Source: Syntrophales bacterium
GTDB taxonomy: Bacteria > Desulfobacterota > Syntrophia > Syntrophales > UBA5619
Reading direction: 5' to 3'
Assembly: GCA_023229765.1 (NCBI GenBank)
Contig: JALNYO010000003.1
Location: 62,001 to 126,000, forward strand
Length of the DNA: 64,000 nt
Made by a program: the position numbers and the translations under genes. Shown here in pieces: positions 16,703-26,247 of this stretch; the stretch's first letter is position 1; every line of letters begins with the position of its first letter. The notes under the pieces were generated by a model, which saw only the letters and a program-made list of their open reading frames with translations, did not search any database and was not told where the DNA came from.

Positions 16703-18652
16703 ATGAAAAGATGCGGTTTATTGATCGTCCTGTTGATTTTATTTCTTGTCCAGCCATTTTTTCCCGGCGCGCTTTACGGGGATGCCGGTTTGCCGGGCAA
16801 AGAGGCAAAGAAACTGACCATCCTGTTTACCCATGATCTCCATTCCCACTTTCTCCCTGATATTGTTCCTGAAAACGGCGGCCGCAAAACGCAGGGCGGC
16901 TACGCGCGTCTGGCAACCCTGATCGGGCGCGAACGGGCAAAGGCGGCCGGGTGCAGCATTCTTGTTGATGCGGGTGATCTCTCGATGGGGACGGCTTTTC
17001 ATACGGAGTTTCGCGAGGAGGCCCTGGAGCTGCGCCTGATGGGGGAGATGGGATACGATGTTGCTGCGCTGGGCAATCACGACTACGACTTTCGCCCGGC
17101 GGGACTGGCCGCGATGCTCCGGTCAGCCCGCTCCATGGGAAGCCGGCTGCCGGCGCTTGTCGCCTCCAATGTGGTGTTTGCCAAAGATGACAACCGGGAC
17201 GACGACCTGCAGGCTGCCTTTGGTGAATACCCCGTTTCCGAGTACAATGTTTTAGAAATAAACGGAATCCGGATTGGATTTTTCGCGATAATGGGGCGCG
17301 ACGCCGCGGATGACACGCCCTTTGCGAAGCCTGTCTATTTCGCCGACCCGGTGGAGCGCAGCCGGGCAATGGTTGAACTTCTCCGCACCAGGGAAAAGGT
17401 TGATCTGGTCGTCTGCCTCTCCCACTCCGGGACAAAGTCTGTGAAGTCGCATTCCGAGGACGAGCTCCTGCCGGAAAAGGTTCCCGGGATTGATGTCGTC
17501 ATCAGCGGTCACACCCATACGACCCTGCCGCAACCGATAGTCGTCGGCAAGACGATAATAGTCTCGTCAGGGAGTTACGGCGCCTATCTCGGGGCGCTTG
17601 AGCTCGACATTTCCCGGGAAACGGGCGTCGTCATCGCTTCCTATCGTTTGGAGAAAACTTCAGCCGAGATTCCGGAGGACAAGGCGATTGCCGGAAAAAT
17701 TGAGATCTTTAAAAAACTGGTCGATCAGCGGTATTTCGCTTCGTTCAATTTTAGTCATGACCAGATAGTCGCCGAAACCGCTTACGATATGACCTCTCCC
17801 GCCTATCACCAGACAAGGCTTAAGGAAAACGGGATCGGGAACATGATCGCGGACGCCTTTCGTTTTTCGGTGCGGCAGGCGGAGGGTAAAAATTACCGGC
17901 ATATTGATATCGCGCTGACCACCGACGGCCAGATAAGGGATACCTTTCTGACAGGAAAAATCAGTGTTGCCGATGTCTTTAAGGTTTTGCCCCTGGGACT
18001 GGGGATGGACGACCGGCCCGGCTACCCGCTCCTGTCGGTTTATCTGACCGGAAAAGAGATCGCCAGCATGCTCGAGGTGCAGCCGACGATAGCGTCGCTG
18101 AAGCCCGACGCCTATATGCAGGTCTCCGGCGTCAGGTTTTCCTGGAATCCGCACCGCGTCCCTTTTGACCGCGTAGTCTCGATCGCCGTCCAGGACGAAA
18201 ACGGCGCCTTCGTTCCGCTTGTTGCCGGCAAGCTCTACCGCATCTGCGTGAATGCCTATACGGCGGGAATGCTCGGGTTTGTGACCCGGGCGTCGCACGG
18301 TTTGATAAAACTGACGCCGAAGGACGCAGCCGGAAAGCCGGTATCAGATATGAAACTGCTGAGAATAGACGCAGATGCCGAAAAAACCGGCGTTCAGGAA
18401 CTGAAGGAATGGGCGGCTCTGACTTTCTATTTCCAATCGCTGCCGGACAGCAACAAGGATGGGGTAGGGGAACTGCCGATAGAATACCGGAATCCTGACC
18501 GGCGGGGCGTTTCTGCGCCGTCGTGGAAACCCGTCCGCCTCCTGGAGGGCGCCGGCTGGATCACCGGGAGCGCCGTCGCGTTATTTGCCTTTATCGTGGT
18601 TGCACTGGTGTTTCTTATCCGCTGGGTAGTGCGGCGCATGACGAAAAGATGA
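16703..18652 (+). CDS. Membrane-anchored 5'-nucleotidase / 2',3'-cyclic phosphodiesterase family protein
   Basis: A periplasm-facing metallophosphoesterase of the UshA/YfkN type, likely dephosphorylating extracellular nucleotides. From ATG 16703 it has 649 residues: signal peptide, a calcineurin-like metallophosphatase domain with HDLHSHF, VDAGDLSMG, GNHDYDF and SGHTHTT metal-site motifs, then a 5_nucleotid_C substrate domain (LTTDGQIRDTF and following). The last 40 residues hold a transmembrane helix and a basic tail, so it is anchored rather than soluble. An in-frame TTG at 16670 would add 11 residues but makes a poorer signal peptide. Confidence 0.9.
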   Translation: MKRCGLLIVLLILFLVQPFFPGALYGDAGLPGKEAKKLTILFTHDLHSHFLPDIVPENGGRKTQGGYARLATLIGRERAKAAGCSILVDAGDLSMGTAFHTEFREEALELRLMGEMGYDVAALGNHDYDFRPAGLAAMLRSARSMGSRLPALVASNVVFAKDDNRDDDLQAAFGEYPVSEYNVLEINGIRIGFFAIMGRDAADDTPFAKPVYFADPVERSRAMVELLRTREKVDLVVCLSHSGTKSVKSHSEDELLPEKVPGIDVVISGHTHTTLPQPIVVGKTIIVSSGSYGAYLGALELDISRETGVVIASYRLEKTSAEIPEDKAIAGKIEIFKKLVDQRYFASFNFSHDQIVAETAYDMTSPAYHQTRLKENGIGNMIADAFRFSVRQAEGKNYRHIDIALTTDGQIRDTFLTGKISVADVFKVLPLGLGMDDRPGYPLLSVYLTGKEIASMLEVQPTIASLKPDAYMQVSGVRFSWNPHRVPFDRVVSIAVQDENGAFVPLVAGKLYRICVNAYTAGMLGFVTRASHGLIKLTPKDAAGKPVSDMKLLRIDADAEKTGVQELKEWAALTFYFQSLPDSNKDGVGELPIEYRNPDRRGVSAPSWKPVRLLEGAGWITGSAVALFAFIVVALVFLIRWVVRRMTKR

Positions 18653-18806
18653 AACAGCCACGGTGGCGCGCCGTCACAAAGAAGTGTGAAAACAAGTCAG
18701 GCGAGACGCCTGACCGACCGGCAGATTGAAAATAACCTGGCTGTCCCCCTTGCTTGTTTGGGATTGCAGCCAGAGAATTCATTAAAACGGCGGTGATGAA
18801 AAGATT

Positions 18807-20078
18807 ATGCAGGATTTGATGCTCATAAGTGGCGCGGGGTTGTTTTTAATCATCCTCGTTTTGTTTTTTCTGCTTTTTCGTAAAGTCTCCAGAGAAATTG
18901 TCAGTCTCAGACAGGAACTCCTCCTGCTTTCACAGTTGTCGGAGCGGGCCGAGCGCGCCGTAGGCGTCGAGCTCGGTCGAAATCGCGAGGAGACGCTCCG
19001 GGCGCTTCGGCAAGCGCGGGAGGAGATGGCAGGCACGCTCAAAGGGGTCGGAGATACGCTGTATGGTCATTTCGACACGTTAACGCAGACAACCGAGCAG
19101 AAGCTCACGCTGCTCCGGGAAGCGGTGGAGAGGCGTTTAGGGACAATTCAGGAGGACAACGCCCGGCAGCTCGAGCGGATGCGGGAGACCGTGGACGAAA
19201 AGCTCCAGGGAACCCTGGAAAAGAGGCTGGGCGAGTCATTCAAGCAGGTTGGAGAGCGTCTCGATCAAGTCTCCCGGGGTTTGGGTGAGATGCAGTCCCT
19301 GGCCGCCGGTGTCGGCGATTTGAAAAAGGCCCTGACGAACGTCAAGGTGCGGGGGACGTGGGGCGAGGTGCAACTGGGGGCGATGCTGGAGCAGGCGCTC
19401 GCCCCGAATCAGTACTCCGCCAATGTGGCCACAAAGGGGGGAGGAGAACGGGTTGAATTCGCGATCAGGCTGCCTGGGCAAAGCGATGACAAAAATGAGA
19501 TTGTCTGGCTCCCGATCGATGCGAAATTTCCCCTTGAGGACTACCAGCGACTTGTTGACGCCCAGCAGGAGGGCAACGCCGAAGCCGCAGAAGCTGCTGG
19601 AAAACAATTGGAAATCAGCGTCCGGCGCTGTGCCGCCGACATTGCGGGAAAGTATCTGAGTCCGCCGCAAACGACCGACTTTGCAATCATGTTTCTGCCG
19701 ACGGAGGGTCTTTTTGCCGAGGTGATCCGCCGCAGTGGTCTGGTCGAACTGTTGCAGCGGGAATTCCGGGTGGCGATTGCCGGCCCGACAACCCTCTGGG
19801 GGCTCCTCAGCAGCTTGCAGGCGGGTTTCCGAACGCTGGCGATCCAGCAGCGGTCGGCGGAAGTATGGCGACTGCTCGCGGCGGTGAAGACGGAGTGGTC
19901 TAAATACGGGGAGATCCTTTCCCGGGTGCAAAAGAAGATCCACGAGGCGTCGGAGACGATCGAGCAGGCGCAGACCCGATCGCGGGCGATCGGCCGAAGG
20001 CTGAAGGCGGTGGAAGAGATGCCGACGGCAGACGCCGATGATGTAATCGCCGATGCAGAGGAAGAGGAAAACTCATGA
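18807..20078 (+). CDS. rmuC: DNA recombination protein RmuC
   Basis: The 423-residue protein has an N-terminal membrane helix (residues 5-24), a long coiled coil to about residue 160, then the RmuC nuclease-like domain recognised by VRGTWGEVQLGAMLEQ, LPIDAKFPLEDYQRL and FLPTEGLFAEV. In E. coli, RmuC limits inversions at short repeats; the biochemical activity is not fully defined. It stands alone on the plus strand, about 150 bases after the nucleotidase and converging on the kinase gene. Confidence 0.93.
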   Translation: MQDLMLISGAGLFLIILVLFFLLFRKVSREIVSLRQELLLLSQLSERAERAVGVELGRNREETLRALRQAREEMAGTLKGVGDTLYGHFDTLTQTTEQKLTLLREAVERRLGTIQEDNARQLERMRETVDEKLQGTLEKRLGESFKQVGERLDQVSRGLGEMQSLAAGVGDLKKALTNVKVRGTWGEVQLGAMLEQALAPNQYSANVATKGGGERVEFAIRLPGQSDDKNEIVWLPIDAKFPLEDYQRLVDAQQEGNAEAAEAAGKQLEISVRRCAADIAGKYLSPPQTTDFAIMFLPTEGLFAEVIRRSGLVELLQREFRVAIAGPTTLWGLLSSLQAGFRTLAIQQRSAEVWRLLAAVKTEWSKYGEILSRVQKKIHEASETIEQAQTRSRAIGRRLKAVEEMPTADADDVIADAEEEENS

Positions 20079-20160
20079 TTTGATCGGCGCGGCAGGGAGC
20101 GCAATGGATAATGGCGGTTCTCCCGCAATGCAGGGATGACAATAAATTTGGCCCCTTCTT

Positions 20161-22647
20161 TTACCCGGGCCTGTCCAATTCTTTTCTTACCGCCAGGCCC
20201 AGTTTTTCCTTGATATAGGGTTTTCTTACGTAAGCGCCCGCGCCGAGTTTTTTTGCGGCAAGTACCCGCTCTGATTCGGAAAAGCCGCTCACGATAACCG
20301 CTCTCTGCTGAGGGCGGATTGTGAGGATGCTTTTATAGGCATCCAATCCGTCCATGCCTGGGTCCATGATCATGTCCAGAACGAGCAGATTCACTTCGTG
20401 CTCTTTGATATAAGCTACCGCGTCTTCGCCGCTGGCAGCGCTCGCGACTTGGTAGTTAAGCGTCTTTAGCATATTTGACGCCAGCTCGCGCTGCTCTTTT
20501 ACGTCATCCATCACCAGAATGGTTTCCCCTTTGCCCATGTATTCGGAAACGGTCGCGGCGGAGGCTTCAGTTGAGATTTCTTCCCGCGTCACCGGAAAAT
20601 AGAGGGTAAAGACGCTGCCCTTTCCCGCTTCACTCTGCACGTTGATGTAGCCGTTGTGGTCCTTCACGGTTCCCCAGACCACGGCCAGCCCCAGACCGGT
20701 GCCGCTTCTGCCCATGATCTTCTTCGTATAAAAGGGCTCAAAGATGCGTCTTAGATCAGCTTTGGCGATGCCTTCCCCGGTATCGGATACGGAAAGGGCA
20801 ACATAGTCTCCCTCCTGGATATTGTCATAGTCCTGAAGCGGTTTATCCAGATACTGATTCCTCGTTTTGATGGAAACTATGCCGCCCGTCGGCATCGCTT
20901 CAACGGCATTGGAAATCAGGTTATAGATGGTTTTTCCGAGATGCAGGGGAGATCCGGAGATGTTCAGGAGATTTGCTCCCAGGTCGCTTTGGATCTTCAC
21001 CGCGAGATGGTGGGCAGAGAGATTTTCAAGCTCCGGCGACTTATTGCAGTCGGCGACAATCTGGTTGAGATTAACGATGCTGCGGCCCTGGACCCCCCTT
21101 CTGGCTAAGGTCAGCAGGTCGTCAACGATCGCCGCCGCCTTCATGCCCCCGTTCATCACATTTTGTACACTATGCCGGAGGGGGCTTGATTTATCCACGC
21201 TTTCGAGGAGCAACTCGGAATAGCCGACGATAACGCCGAGGACATTGTTGAGATCGTGGGCGACCCCGCCTGCCAAGGTACCCAGGGCCTCCATTTTCTC
21301 CGCCCGCTGCAGGCGTTCCTTCAGACTGCGATTTTCTTCTTCCGCCCGTTTACGTTCGGTTATATCGCGCGCAATACCCTGGACGCCAAGGATATTTCCC
21401 TGTTTATCCCGGTAAAATTGGGCATTGGTGGACACCCATACCGTCGAACCGTCTTTCGCCCGCATGGGCGCCTCATGCCCCTTGACCTCTCCCTGCTCGC
21501 GTAAGATAGAAAGAAAGTGATCCCGCTCTCCGGGATTCACATAAAAATCGCCAAGATTTTTTCCTAAGCTTTCCTCAATGACATATCCAAATATTTGTTC
21601 TGCGGAGGGAGAGACGGCGACTAATAACCCTTCATTGTCTGTTCGGTAAAAGGCGTCTGGTATGCTTTCAAACAGTTCTTTATATTTGCCTTCGCTTTTT
21701 TCAAGATTGTCAATTGTCTCTTGCAGTTGCAAAGTTTTCTGGGTCACTTTCCGATGGAGGATGTAATTCCAGAGCAGCAGGATAACCCCCAGGATAACGA
21801 GGCCTCCGATCAGATAAAAAAGGTATGCAAGATATGGCTTGGAGACCGCCGACCCGCGCCATCTTTTTTCAATTTTCTCGCGCTCCTTAACCGAAATCTT
21901 TGCAAAACCCGCTTCAATAGCGGTTAGAAGAGCCTTGCGCTCCTTGTGAACCGCGCGGTGGAACTGACCGGTATAAAGAGGGGTGGTCTGCCGGTACTGC
22001 TGTTCGATGTTCAGTTTGTAGAGGTAATAATGGGCGGGAGGCCCGTCAATGCAGAAGACCTTGATTTTTTGCGCTGCCGCGTCCCGGACGATGCTTTCGT
22101 AACTGGGGTATTCCCGCAGCGTCTGGATGCCGTGCCGTTTCAAAAAATCGATGCAGGCGTCGCCGGCCTTGACCCCGACTGTGAAGCCGTGCAAAGAATT
22201 GACATCCTTGAGCCCGCTGATATCCTTGTGAAAAAATATCGGGACGTCGAGTGATGCGTAGGGGGCCGAGAAGGCAAGAGTTTTAGCCCTCTCTTCGGTA
22301 AAGAAAATTGTATCGATCACGTCGGCGTTTCCTTCGGCCATCGTCTTTTGGGCCAGACCCCAGTCCATCCCCCGCAGGTTCACTTTGGTTCCCGTTTTTT
22401 CTGCCCAGAGATGCCATTCATCCACCAGAATGCCCTGAAGACGACCTTTTTCGTCGCGAAAAATAAAAGGCGGGTAATTGTCGTCGCAGACCACCGTAAT
22501 TTCTTTCGGCAGGACGGAAGCATCGGCAATGCCGGCGAAGGCTGGAAAATAAAAAAGGAGAGCAAGGGAAATTAAAAGAAAGCGAGCGTTCAATATTTTT
22601 TTTGGGCGGTTTTGACAAGAGGCAATGAGTTCCCTTACAATTTCCAT
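20161..22647 (-). CDS. Hybrid histidine kinase with periplasmic solute-binding sensor, PAS and receiver domains
   Basis: An 828-residue inner-membrane sensor kinase. After a hydrophobic N-terminal segment (residues 21-44), residues 48-265 form a family 3 solute-binding domain (YPPFIF, GILVDEWHLWAEK), as used for amino acids and similar small ligands. One membrane helix at about 272-296 is followed by a PAS domain (325-435), a HisKA domain with phospho-acceptor His464 in GGVAHDLNN, a HATPase domain (GTGLGLAVVWG) and a C-terminal receiver domain with its Asp in LLVLDMIM. The target regulator is not encoded next to it. It lies 43 bases after the K+ channel gene. Confidence 0.92.
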   Translation of the reverse strand: MEIVRELIASCQNRPKKILNARFLLISLALLFYFPAFAGIADASVLPKEITVVCDDNYPPFIFRDEKGRLQGILVDEWHLWAEKTGTKVNLRGMDWGLAQKTMAEGNADVIDTIFFTEERAKTLAFSAPYASLDVPIFFHKDISGLKDVNSLHGFTVGVKAGDACIDFLKRHGIQTLREYPSYESIVRDAAAQKIKVFCIDGPPAHYYLYKLNIEQQYRQTTPLYTGQFHRAVHKERKALLTAIEAGFAKISVKEREKIEKRWRGSAVSKPYLAYLFYLIGGLVILGVILLLWNYILHRKVTQKTLQLQETIDNLEKSEGKYKELFESIPDAFYRTDNEGLLVAVSPSAEQIFGYVIEESLGKNLGDFYVNPGERDHFLSILREQGEVKGHEAPMRAKDGSTVWVSTNAQFYRDKQGNILGVQGIARDITERKRAEEENRSLKERLQRAEKMEALGTLAGGVAHDLNNVLGVIVGYSELLLESVDKSSPLRHSVQNVMNGGMKAAAIVDDLLTLARRGVQGRSIVNLNQIVADCNKSPELENLSAHHLAVKIQSDLGANLLNISGSPLHLGKTIYNLISNAVEAMPTGGIVSIKTRNQYLDKPLQDYDNIQEGDYVALSVSDTGEGIAKADLRRIFEPFYTKKIMGRSGTGLGLAVVWGTVKDHNGYINVQSEAGKGSVFTLYFPVTREEISTEASAATVSEYMGKGETILVMDDVKEQRELASNMLKTLNYQVASAASGEDAVAYIKEHEVNLLVLDMIMDPGMDGLDAYKSILTIRPQQRAVIVSGFSESERVLAAKKLGAGAYVRKPYIKEKLGLAVRKELDRPG

Positions 22648-22690
22648 AGCTGATGCACCTCGATCATCGTATAGAAGGTTTTGCAGCCGT

Positions 22691-23716
22691 TCAAGGCTTT
22701 GCGGCTATCTCAATACGCTTCCTCAGCTCGAAGAGCTGCGCCGACTCTCCGATCATGACGAGCCGGTCGCCTGCTTTGATGGGACGTCCGGAGTCCGGAT
22801 TGATATCGTACTTGCCTGTCGCTTGTTCTAACACCGCCACAAGGAGGGGCGCATGGCCCTCGGCCCCTTTCACGTCGCGGACTGGCCTTCCCACAAAGGG
22901 AGAGCCTTCCGGGACGGCAACCTCATCGAACCGGACGACGCTGTCCCGTTCCCGCATCATGGCATCCAGAAAGCCGACCGTCGCCGGGCGGACCATCTCG
23001 GAAACCATGCGCAGTCCGCCGATGTACTGGGGATTGATGACATTGTCGGCGCTGCTCCGCAGGAGCTGCTGACGCACCGTCAGCTCTCTCTGGGTGCTGA
23101 CTACTCGGATATTGGGATTGAGGCCCTTGGCGGTTAGCGCCAAAAAGGCGTTGTACTGGTCAGTGGATAGTACAGCGAAGATTCCGGTCGCCTTCATCAC
23201 CCCGGCGCGCTTCAGGGTTTCCTCCTCCGTCGCATCCCCTTCCACAACCTTGATGCCGTCAGCGATTAGCCTCTCTACGGTCTCCCTGTCCTGTTCGACC
23301 ACGACGAAAGTTCTCCCCGTTTTTTCCAGCTCATCCATGATCACTCGGGCGGAATGGCTCGCGCCGCAAACGATGTAGTGACCGGAAAGCCTTGCGATCT
23401 CCCTCTCCATACGCCTCCTTTTTAGCACAACGGACAGCTGCCCCTCCACGATGATGGAGGTGAGCGTCGAAAACGCGTAGGCGACGATGCTCACGCCGCT
23501 CAAAATAAGAAACAAGGTGAAAACCCGGCCTGCGGAGGTGAGGGGGTGCGTCTCCCCGTAGCCCACTGTGGCGAGCGTGATCACCGTCATGTAGAGCGCA
23601 TCGAAAGGCGCCCAGTCTTCGATGATGCTGTAGCCGGCTGTTCCGGCTAAGAGAGTGAAGAAGAGGAGCCCGGCGACGCTCGCAAGGCGTTTGTGCATCT
23701 CAGAGAGGCTGGTCAT
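22691..23716 (-). CDS. TrkA-domain potassium channel
   Basis: The 341-residue protein is a two-helix K+ channel with a cytoplasmic RCK gate. The pore filter TVGYGE is near residue 52, flanked by two hydrophobic helices; a TrkA-N Rossmann domain (GHYIVCGASHSARVIMDEL) follows from about residue 110 and a TrkA-C domain closes the protein (GSPFVGRPVRD). It probably adjusts membrane potential or K+ in response to a nucleotide ligand. There is no clear ribosome site before the ATG; a 73-codon open frame overlaps its start by 4 bases. Confidence 0.92.
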   Translation of the reverse strand: MTSLSEMHKRLASVAGLLFFTLLAGTAGYSIIEDWAPFDALYMTVITLATVGYGETHPLTSAGRVFTLFLILSGVSIVAYAFSTLTSIIVEGQLSVVLKRRRMEREIARLSGHYIVCGASHSARVIMDELEKTGRTFVVVEQDRETVERLIADGIKVVEGDATEEETLKRAGVMKATGIFAVLSTDQYNAFLALTAKGLNPNIRVVSTQRELTVRQQLLRSSADNVINPQYIGGLRMVSEMVRPATVGFLDAMMRERDSVVRFDEVAVPEGSPFVGRPVRDVKGAEGHAPLLVAVLEQATGKYDINPDSGRPIKAGDRLVMIGESAQLFELRKRIEIAAKP

Positions 23717-24221
23717 GTTTTTGAGGCAAGCAGGCCTGTTTTCCCCGATACTTTAGCTTGATGTCTTTCACTTTTGCCGCTTGGTTTCCCGACGTTGTCA
23801 TAGCGCTTAAAACCTTGACGACTCACCAATAGCATAAAACGAAAGAATAGAGAAAGAAGAATTGCGGGAAGGAGCCAAAGCGACCCTCGGTGGATAAAGT
23901 TAAGGTGCAATAAATTTATATTTACTCTTGACATACGTTCATTTATATTTTAACAAAAAAACATAGATAAAGTATAATATATGCGCATTGTTCAATAGAT
24001 CATCGATTGATTGCGGTCGGAAAAATTCCACTTATGGCAGTGCAATAAGTCAAGTATTATGGTTCTGTTCGAACAGATTACCATAATGGGGCAGTTCGGG
24101 ATTCTACGCTGAAAGGGAAAGTCTTTTGGGAAGGCGGGCCCCTGAGATTTATATTTGAGTTGCATCGTGACTCTATAATGCTACTTGAAAAACAACTGTT
24201 TAGCAGCGAAGGGAGACAGGA
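23717..24221. other. AT-rich intergenic region before the chemoreceptor gene
   Basis: About 500 bases between divergent genes, noticeably AT-rich around 23930-24000. It holds a near-perfect hairpin at 24057-24086 (ttatggt, then the palindrome tctgttcgaacaga, then tt and accataa) and a perfect TATAAT at 24174-24179, 42 bases before the chemoreceptor ATG, without a recognisable -35 box at normal spacing. No convincing gene is visible. Confidence 0.5.
24057..24086. promoter_or_regulatory. Nested palindrome upstream of the chemoreceptor
   Basis: The 14-bp perfect palindrome TCTGTTCGAACAGA (24064-24077) is enclosed by a 7-bp inverted repeat (TTATGGT/ACCATAA), with two unpaired T bases. No T-run follows, so it is unlikely to be a terminator. 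A dimeric repressor operator or an RNA hairpin are both possible. Confidence 0.45.
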
Positions 24222-25721
24222 ATGAAAAAAATCAAAATAAGCGTAAAGATCATAGTCGGTTTTTTGCTCGTTGCCCTAATTTCGGGGATAGTTGGCGCTG
24301 TATCAGTTGTTTATACCAGGAAAATCACGAAGGCAGATCAGGAGCTCTATTCCTTTAATACGGTTCCGCTGACCTACGTTGGCTCGGTTGGGATGAATTT
24401 TCAGGAAATAAGGGTTCTTTTCCGCGATGCTATTCCAGAAATGAATGAAGACCGGCGTAAAGAAATGATGGCACGCATCCAGAGGCTCAGGGAGGAAAAC
24501 GATGCGAGCATCAAAAAGATCGAAGCGGCTTTCCCGGCGGGAGAAAGAAAAAAACTTTTCGGGGAATTAAAAATTGGCTTGGCGGCTTATGAAAAGTCAA
24601 TAGACAAAATGACCAATTACATTAACTCGAATTCAGCGGAGCTTGCCTCGGGGATTCTCCAGACTGAAGGGTTACTTGCTGCCAGGCAGCTTACCGGTGC
24701 AATCGCAAAACTCTTTGATTCAGGCGTATCGGAAGCCAAAAAAACAGCGGATAGCAACGACTCTATGGCTAAAGCATCGAGTTATCTATCTATTTCTTTA
24801 ACGCTTCTCAACGTAATTGCTGCAGCGCTACTGGGGATTTTCCTGAGCATCGCAATAACCCGTCCCATAAATCGAATCGTTACAGGGCTAAGAGAGGGTG
24901 CTGAGCAAGTGGCTTCAGCGTCAAATGAGGTTTCGGCATCAAGTCAGCATCTGGCTGAGGGGGCATCTCAACAGGCGTCATCTCTTGAGGAGACGGCTGC
25001 GTCCCTCGAGGAGATGTCGTCAATGACAAGGCAGAATGCTGATAACGCAAATCAGGCCAAGAAAATGATGGATGAGGCGAGAGGGGTAGTTGAAAAAGCA
25101 AATAACCAGATGGCGCGTCTGACTGAGGCAATCGGTCAGATCACGAAGTCGAGTGAGGAGACTGGGAAGATCATCAAGACCATCGACGAGATTGCCTTTC
25201 AGACGAACCTTCTGGCACTTAATGCGGCGGTCGAGGCGGCGCGTGCAGGTGAGGCCGGGGCAGGTTTTGCAGTCGTTGCCGACGAGGTTCGGTCTTTGGC
25301 GTTAAGGTCGGCGGAGGCGGCAAAAACTACCAGCGATTTGATTGAGAAAACGATCAAGGCCGTCAAAAATGGCAACGAGATCACCATTGCCACGCAGGCG
25401 GCTTTTAGCGCTAACGCGGATATATCACGGAAGATCAATCAGCTGGTGGAGGAAATTGCCGCTGCCTCCCAAGAACAAGATAACGGGATCGGCCAGGTAA
25501 ACACCGCGGTATCGGAGATGGACAAGGTTACACAGCGCACAGCGGCCAATGCCGAGGAGTCGGCCGCAACCGCGGAGGAAATGAATGCGCAGGCGCAGCA
25601 GTTGAAGAAATACGTGGATGAACTTGCGGAGGTTATAGGTGGTTCGTCGTCGGCTTCCCCTACTTTGCTGGAATACCGGCCAGCCCTTTCCGAACATGAG
25701 GAACCGCAGGAGGAACTGTGA
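24222..25721 (+). CDS. Methyl-accepting chemotaxis protein with four-helix-bundle sensor
   Basis: The 499-residue receptor has an N-terminal helix (10-30), a periplasmic four-helix-bundle sensor (35-185), a second membrane helix (about 190-212), a short HAMP-like linker beginning TRPINRI, and a long cytoplasmic signalling coiled coil with the conserved hairpin tip DEIAFQTNLLALNAAVEA near residue 330. It should control the CheA kinase through CheW; no che genes lie in this window. The GGGAGACAGG ribosome site before the ATG is strong. Its stop overlaps the GTG start of the next gene, so the two are coupled. Confidence 0.95.
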   Translation: MKKIKISVKIIVGFLLVALISGIVGAVSVVYTRKITKADQELYSFNTVPLTYVGSVGMNFQEIRVLFRDAIPEMNEDRRKEMMARIQRLREENDASIKKIEAAFPAGERKKLFGELKIGLAAYEKSIDKMTNYINSNSAELASGILQTEGLLAARQLTGAIAKLFDSGVSEAKKTADSNDSMAKASSYLSISLTLLNVIAAALLGIFLSIAITRPINRIVTGLREGAEQVASASNEVSASSQHLAEGASQQASSLEETAASLEEMSSMTRQNADNANQAKKMMDEARGVVEKANNQMARLTEAIGQITKSSEETGKIIKTIDEIAFQTNLLALNAAVEAARAGEAGAGFAVVADEVRSLALRSAEAAKTTSDLIEKTIKAVKNGNEITIATQAAFSANADISRKINQLVEEIAAASQEQDNGIGQVNTAVSEMDKVTQRTAANAEESAATAEEMNAQAQQLKKYVDELAEVIGGSSSASPTLLEYRPALSEHEEPQEEL

Positions 25722-25963
25722 ATAAGATTTTGATCTTGGATAACGAAATTGAAGCAAAGCTTCTCGATTCTATTCTTACCGAGCGAGACATTCCTCATCG
25801 CATAAAGAGCTATCACGATTCAGCATACGATGGAATCTATCAAGCCCAGAAAGGTTGGGGTGTAGTTATGGCGCCTGAAACTTTTAAAGAAATAATTATG
25901 GATATCTATCAAGATTTACCCCTGAAGAATCCGGACACTGATGAGGAAAACATGACAGCGTAA
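25718..25963 (+). CDS. Small DUF2007-like protein coupled to the chemoreceptor
   Basis: An 81-residue protein starting at a GTG that overlaps the receptor stop (GTGA). The compact sequence (ILDNEIEAKLLDSILTERDIPH, then KSYHDSAYDG) resembles the short DUF2007 signal-transduction-like domains, in which a beta-alpha fold follows a conserved pattern of leucines. The overlap suggests it works with or modulates the receptor; no motif proves it. The assignment to DUF2007 is by resemblance only. Confidence 0.6.
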   Translation: MNKILILDNEIEAKLLDSILTERDIPHRIKSYHDSAYDGIYQAQKGWGVVMAPETFKEIIMDIYQDLPLKNPDTDEENMTA

Positions 25964-26120
25964 GCCGTTCATCCCGCCAACCGAGGAACTTATATGCCAG
26001 AGTGATTGTTTGCCATCTGAGCGAAGCTGATTTTTGAGGGATAATATCCCTTGACTTTGTTTAGAATGGGAGTACGCTTTAACCAACATACTGATTGGCT
26101 AATAATGCTGAATAATTGTG

Positions 26121-26192
26121 CTTCCCAAATAGGGAAGTGAAAATGACTTCCAGGCCCTGTCTCTTATGATGTGACGGGGCTTTTTGTTTTTT
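26121..26192 (+). terminator. Switch-like leader ending in an intrinsic terminator
   Basis: The terminator stem pairs GCCCTGTC (26154-26161) with GACGGGGC (26173-26180) and is followed by TTTTTGTTTTTT. Just before it, CTTCCC (26121-26126) can pair with GGGAAG (26132-26137), while GGAAGT (26133-26138) can instead pair with ACTTCC (26146-26151), so two mutually exclusive hairpins share one segment. It may simply end the chemoreceptor transcript or act as an attenuator for the gene at 26248. Confidence 0.65.
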
Positions 26193-26247
26193 GACGGAGG
26201 AAAATGAAGGGCATTTGCTTTTGTGCCGGTCTGTGAAGGAGGGTAAA

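Noticed and set aside
18696..18714. Perfect hairpin GTCAGGCG-AGA-CGCCTGAC after the 5'-nucleotidase
   Set aside because: No T-run follows, so it is not called a terminator; it could stabilise the mRNA end, but nothing supports a specific role.
23713..23934. 73-codon frame overlapping the K+ channel start by 4 bases
   Set aside because: The overlap is suggestive of coupling, but there is no ribosome site, no recognisable family and AT-rich intergenic composition.
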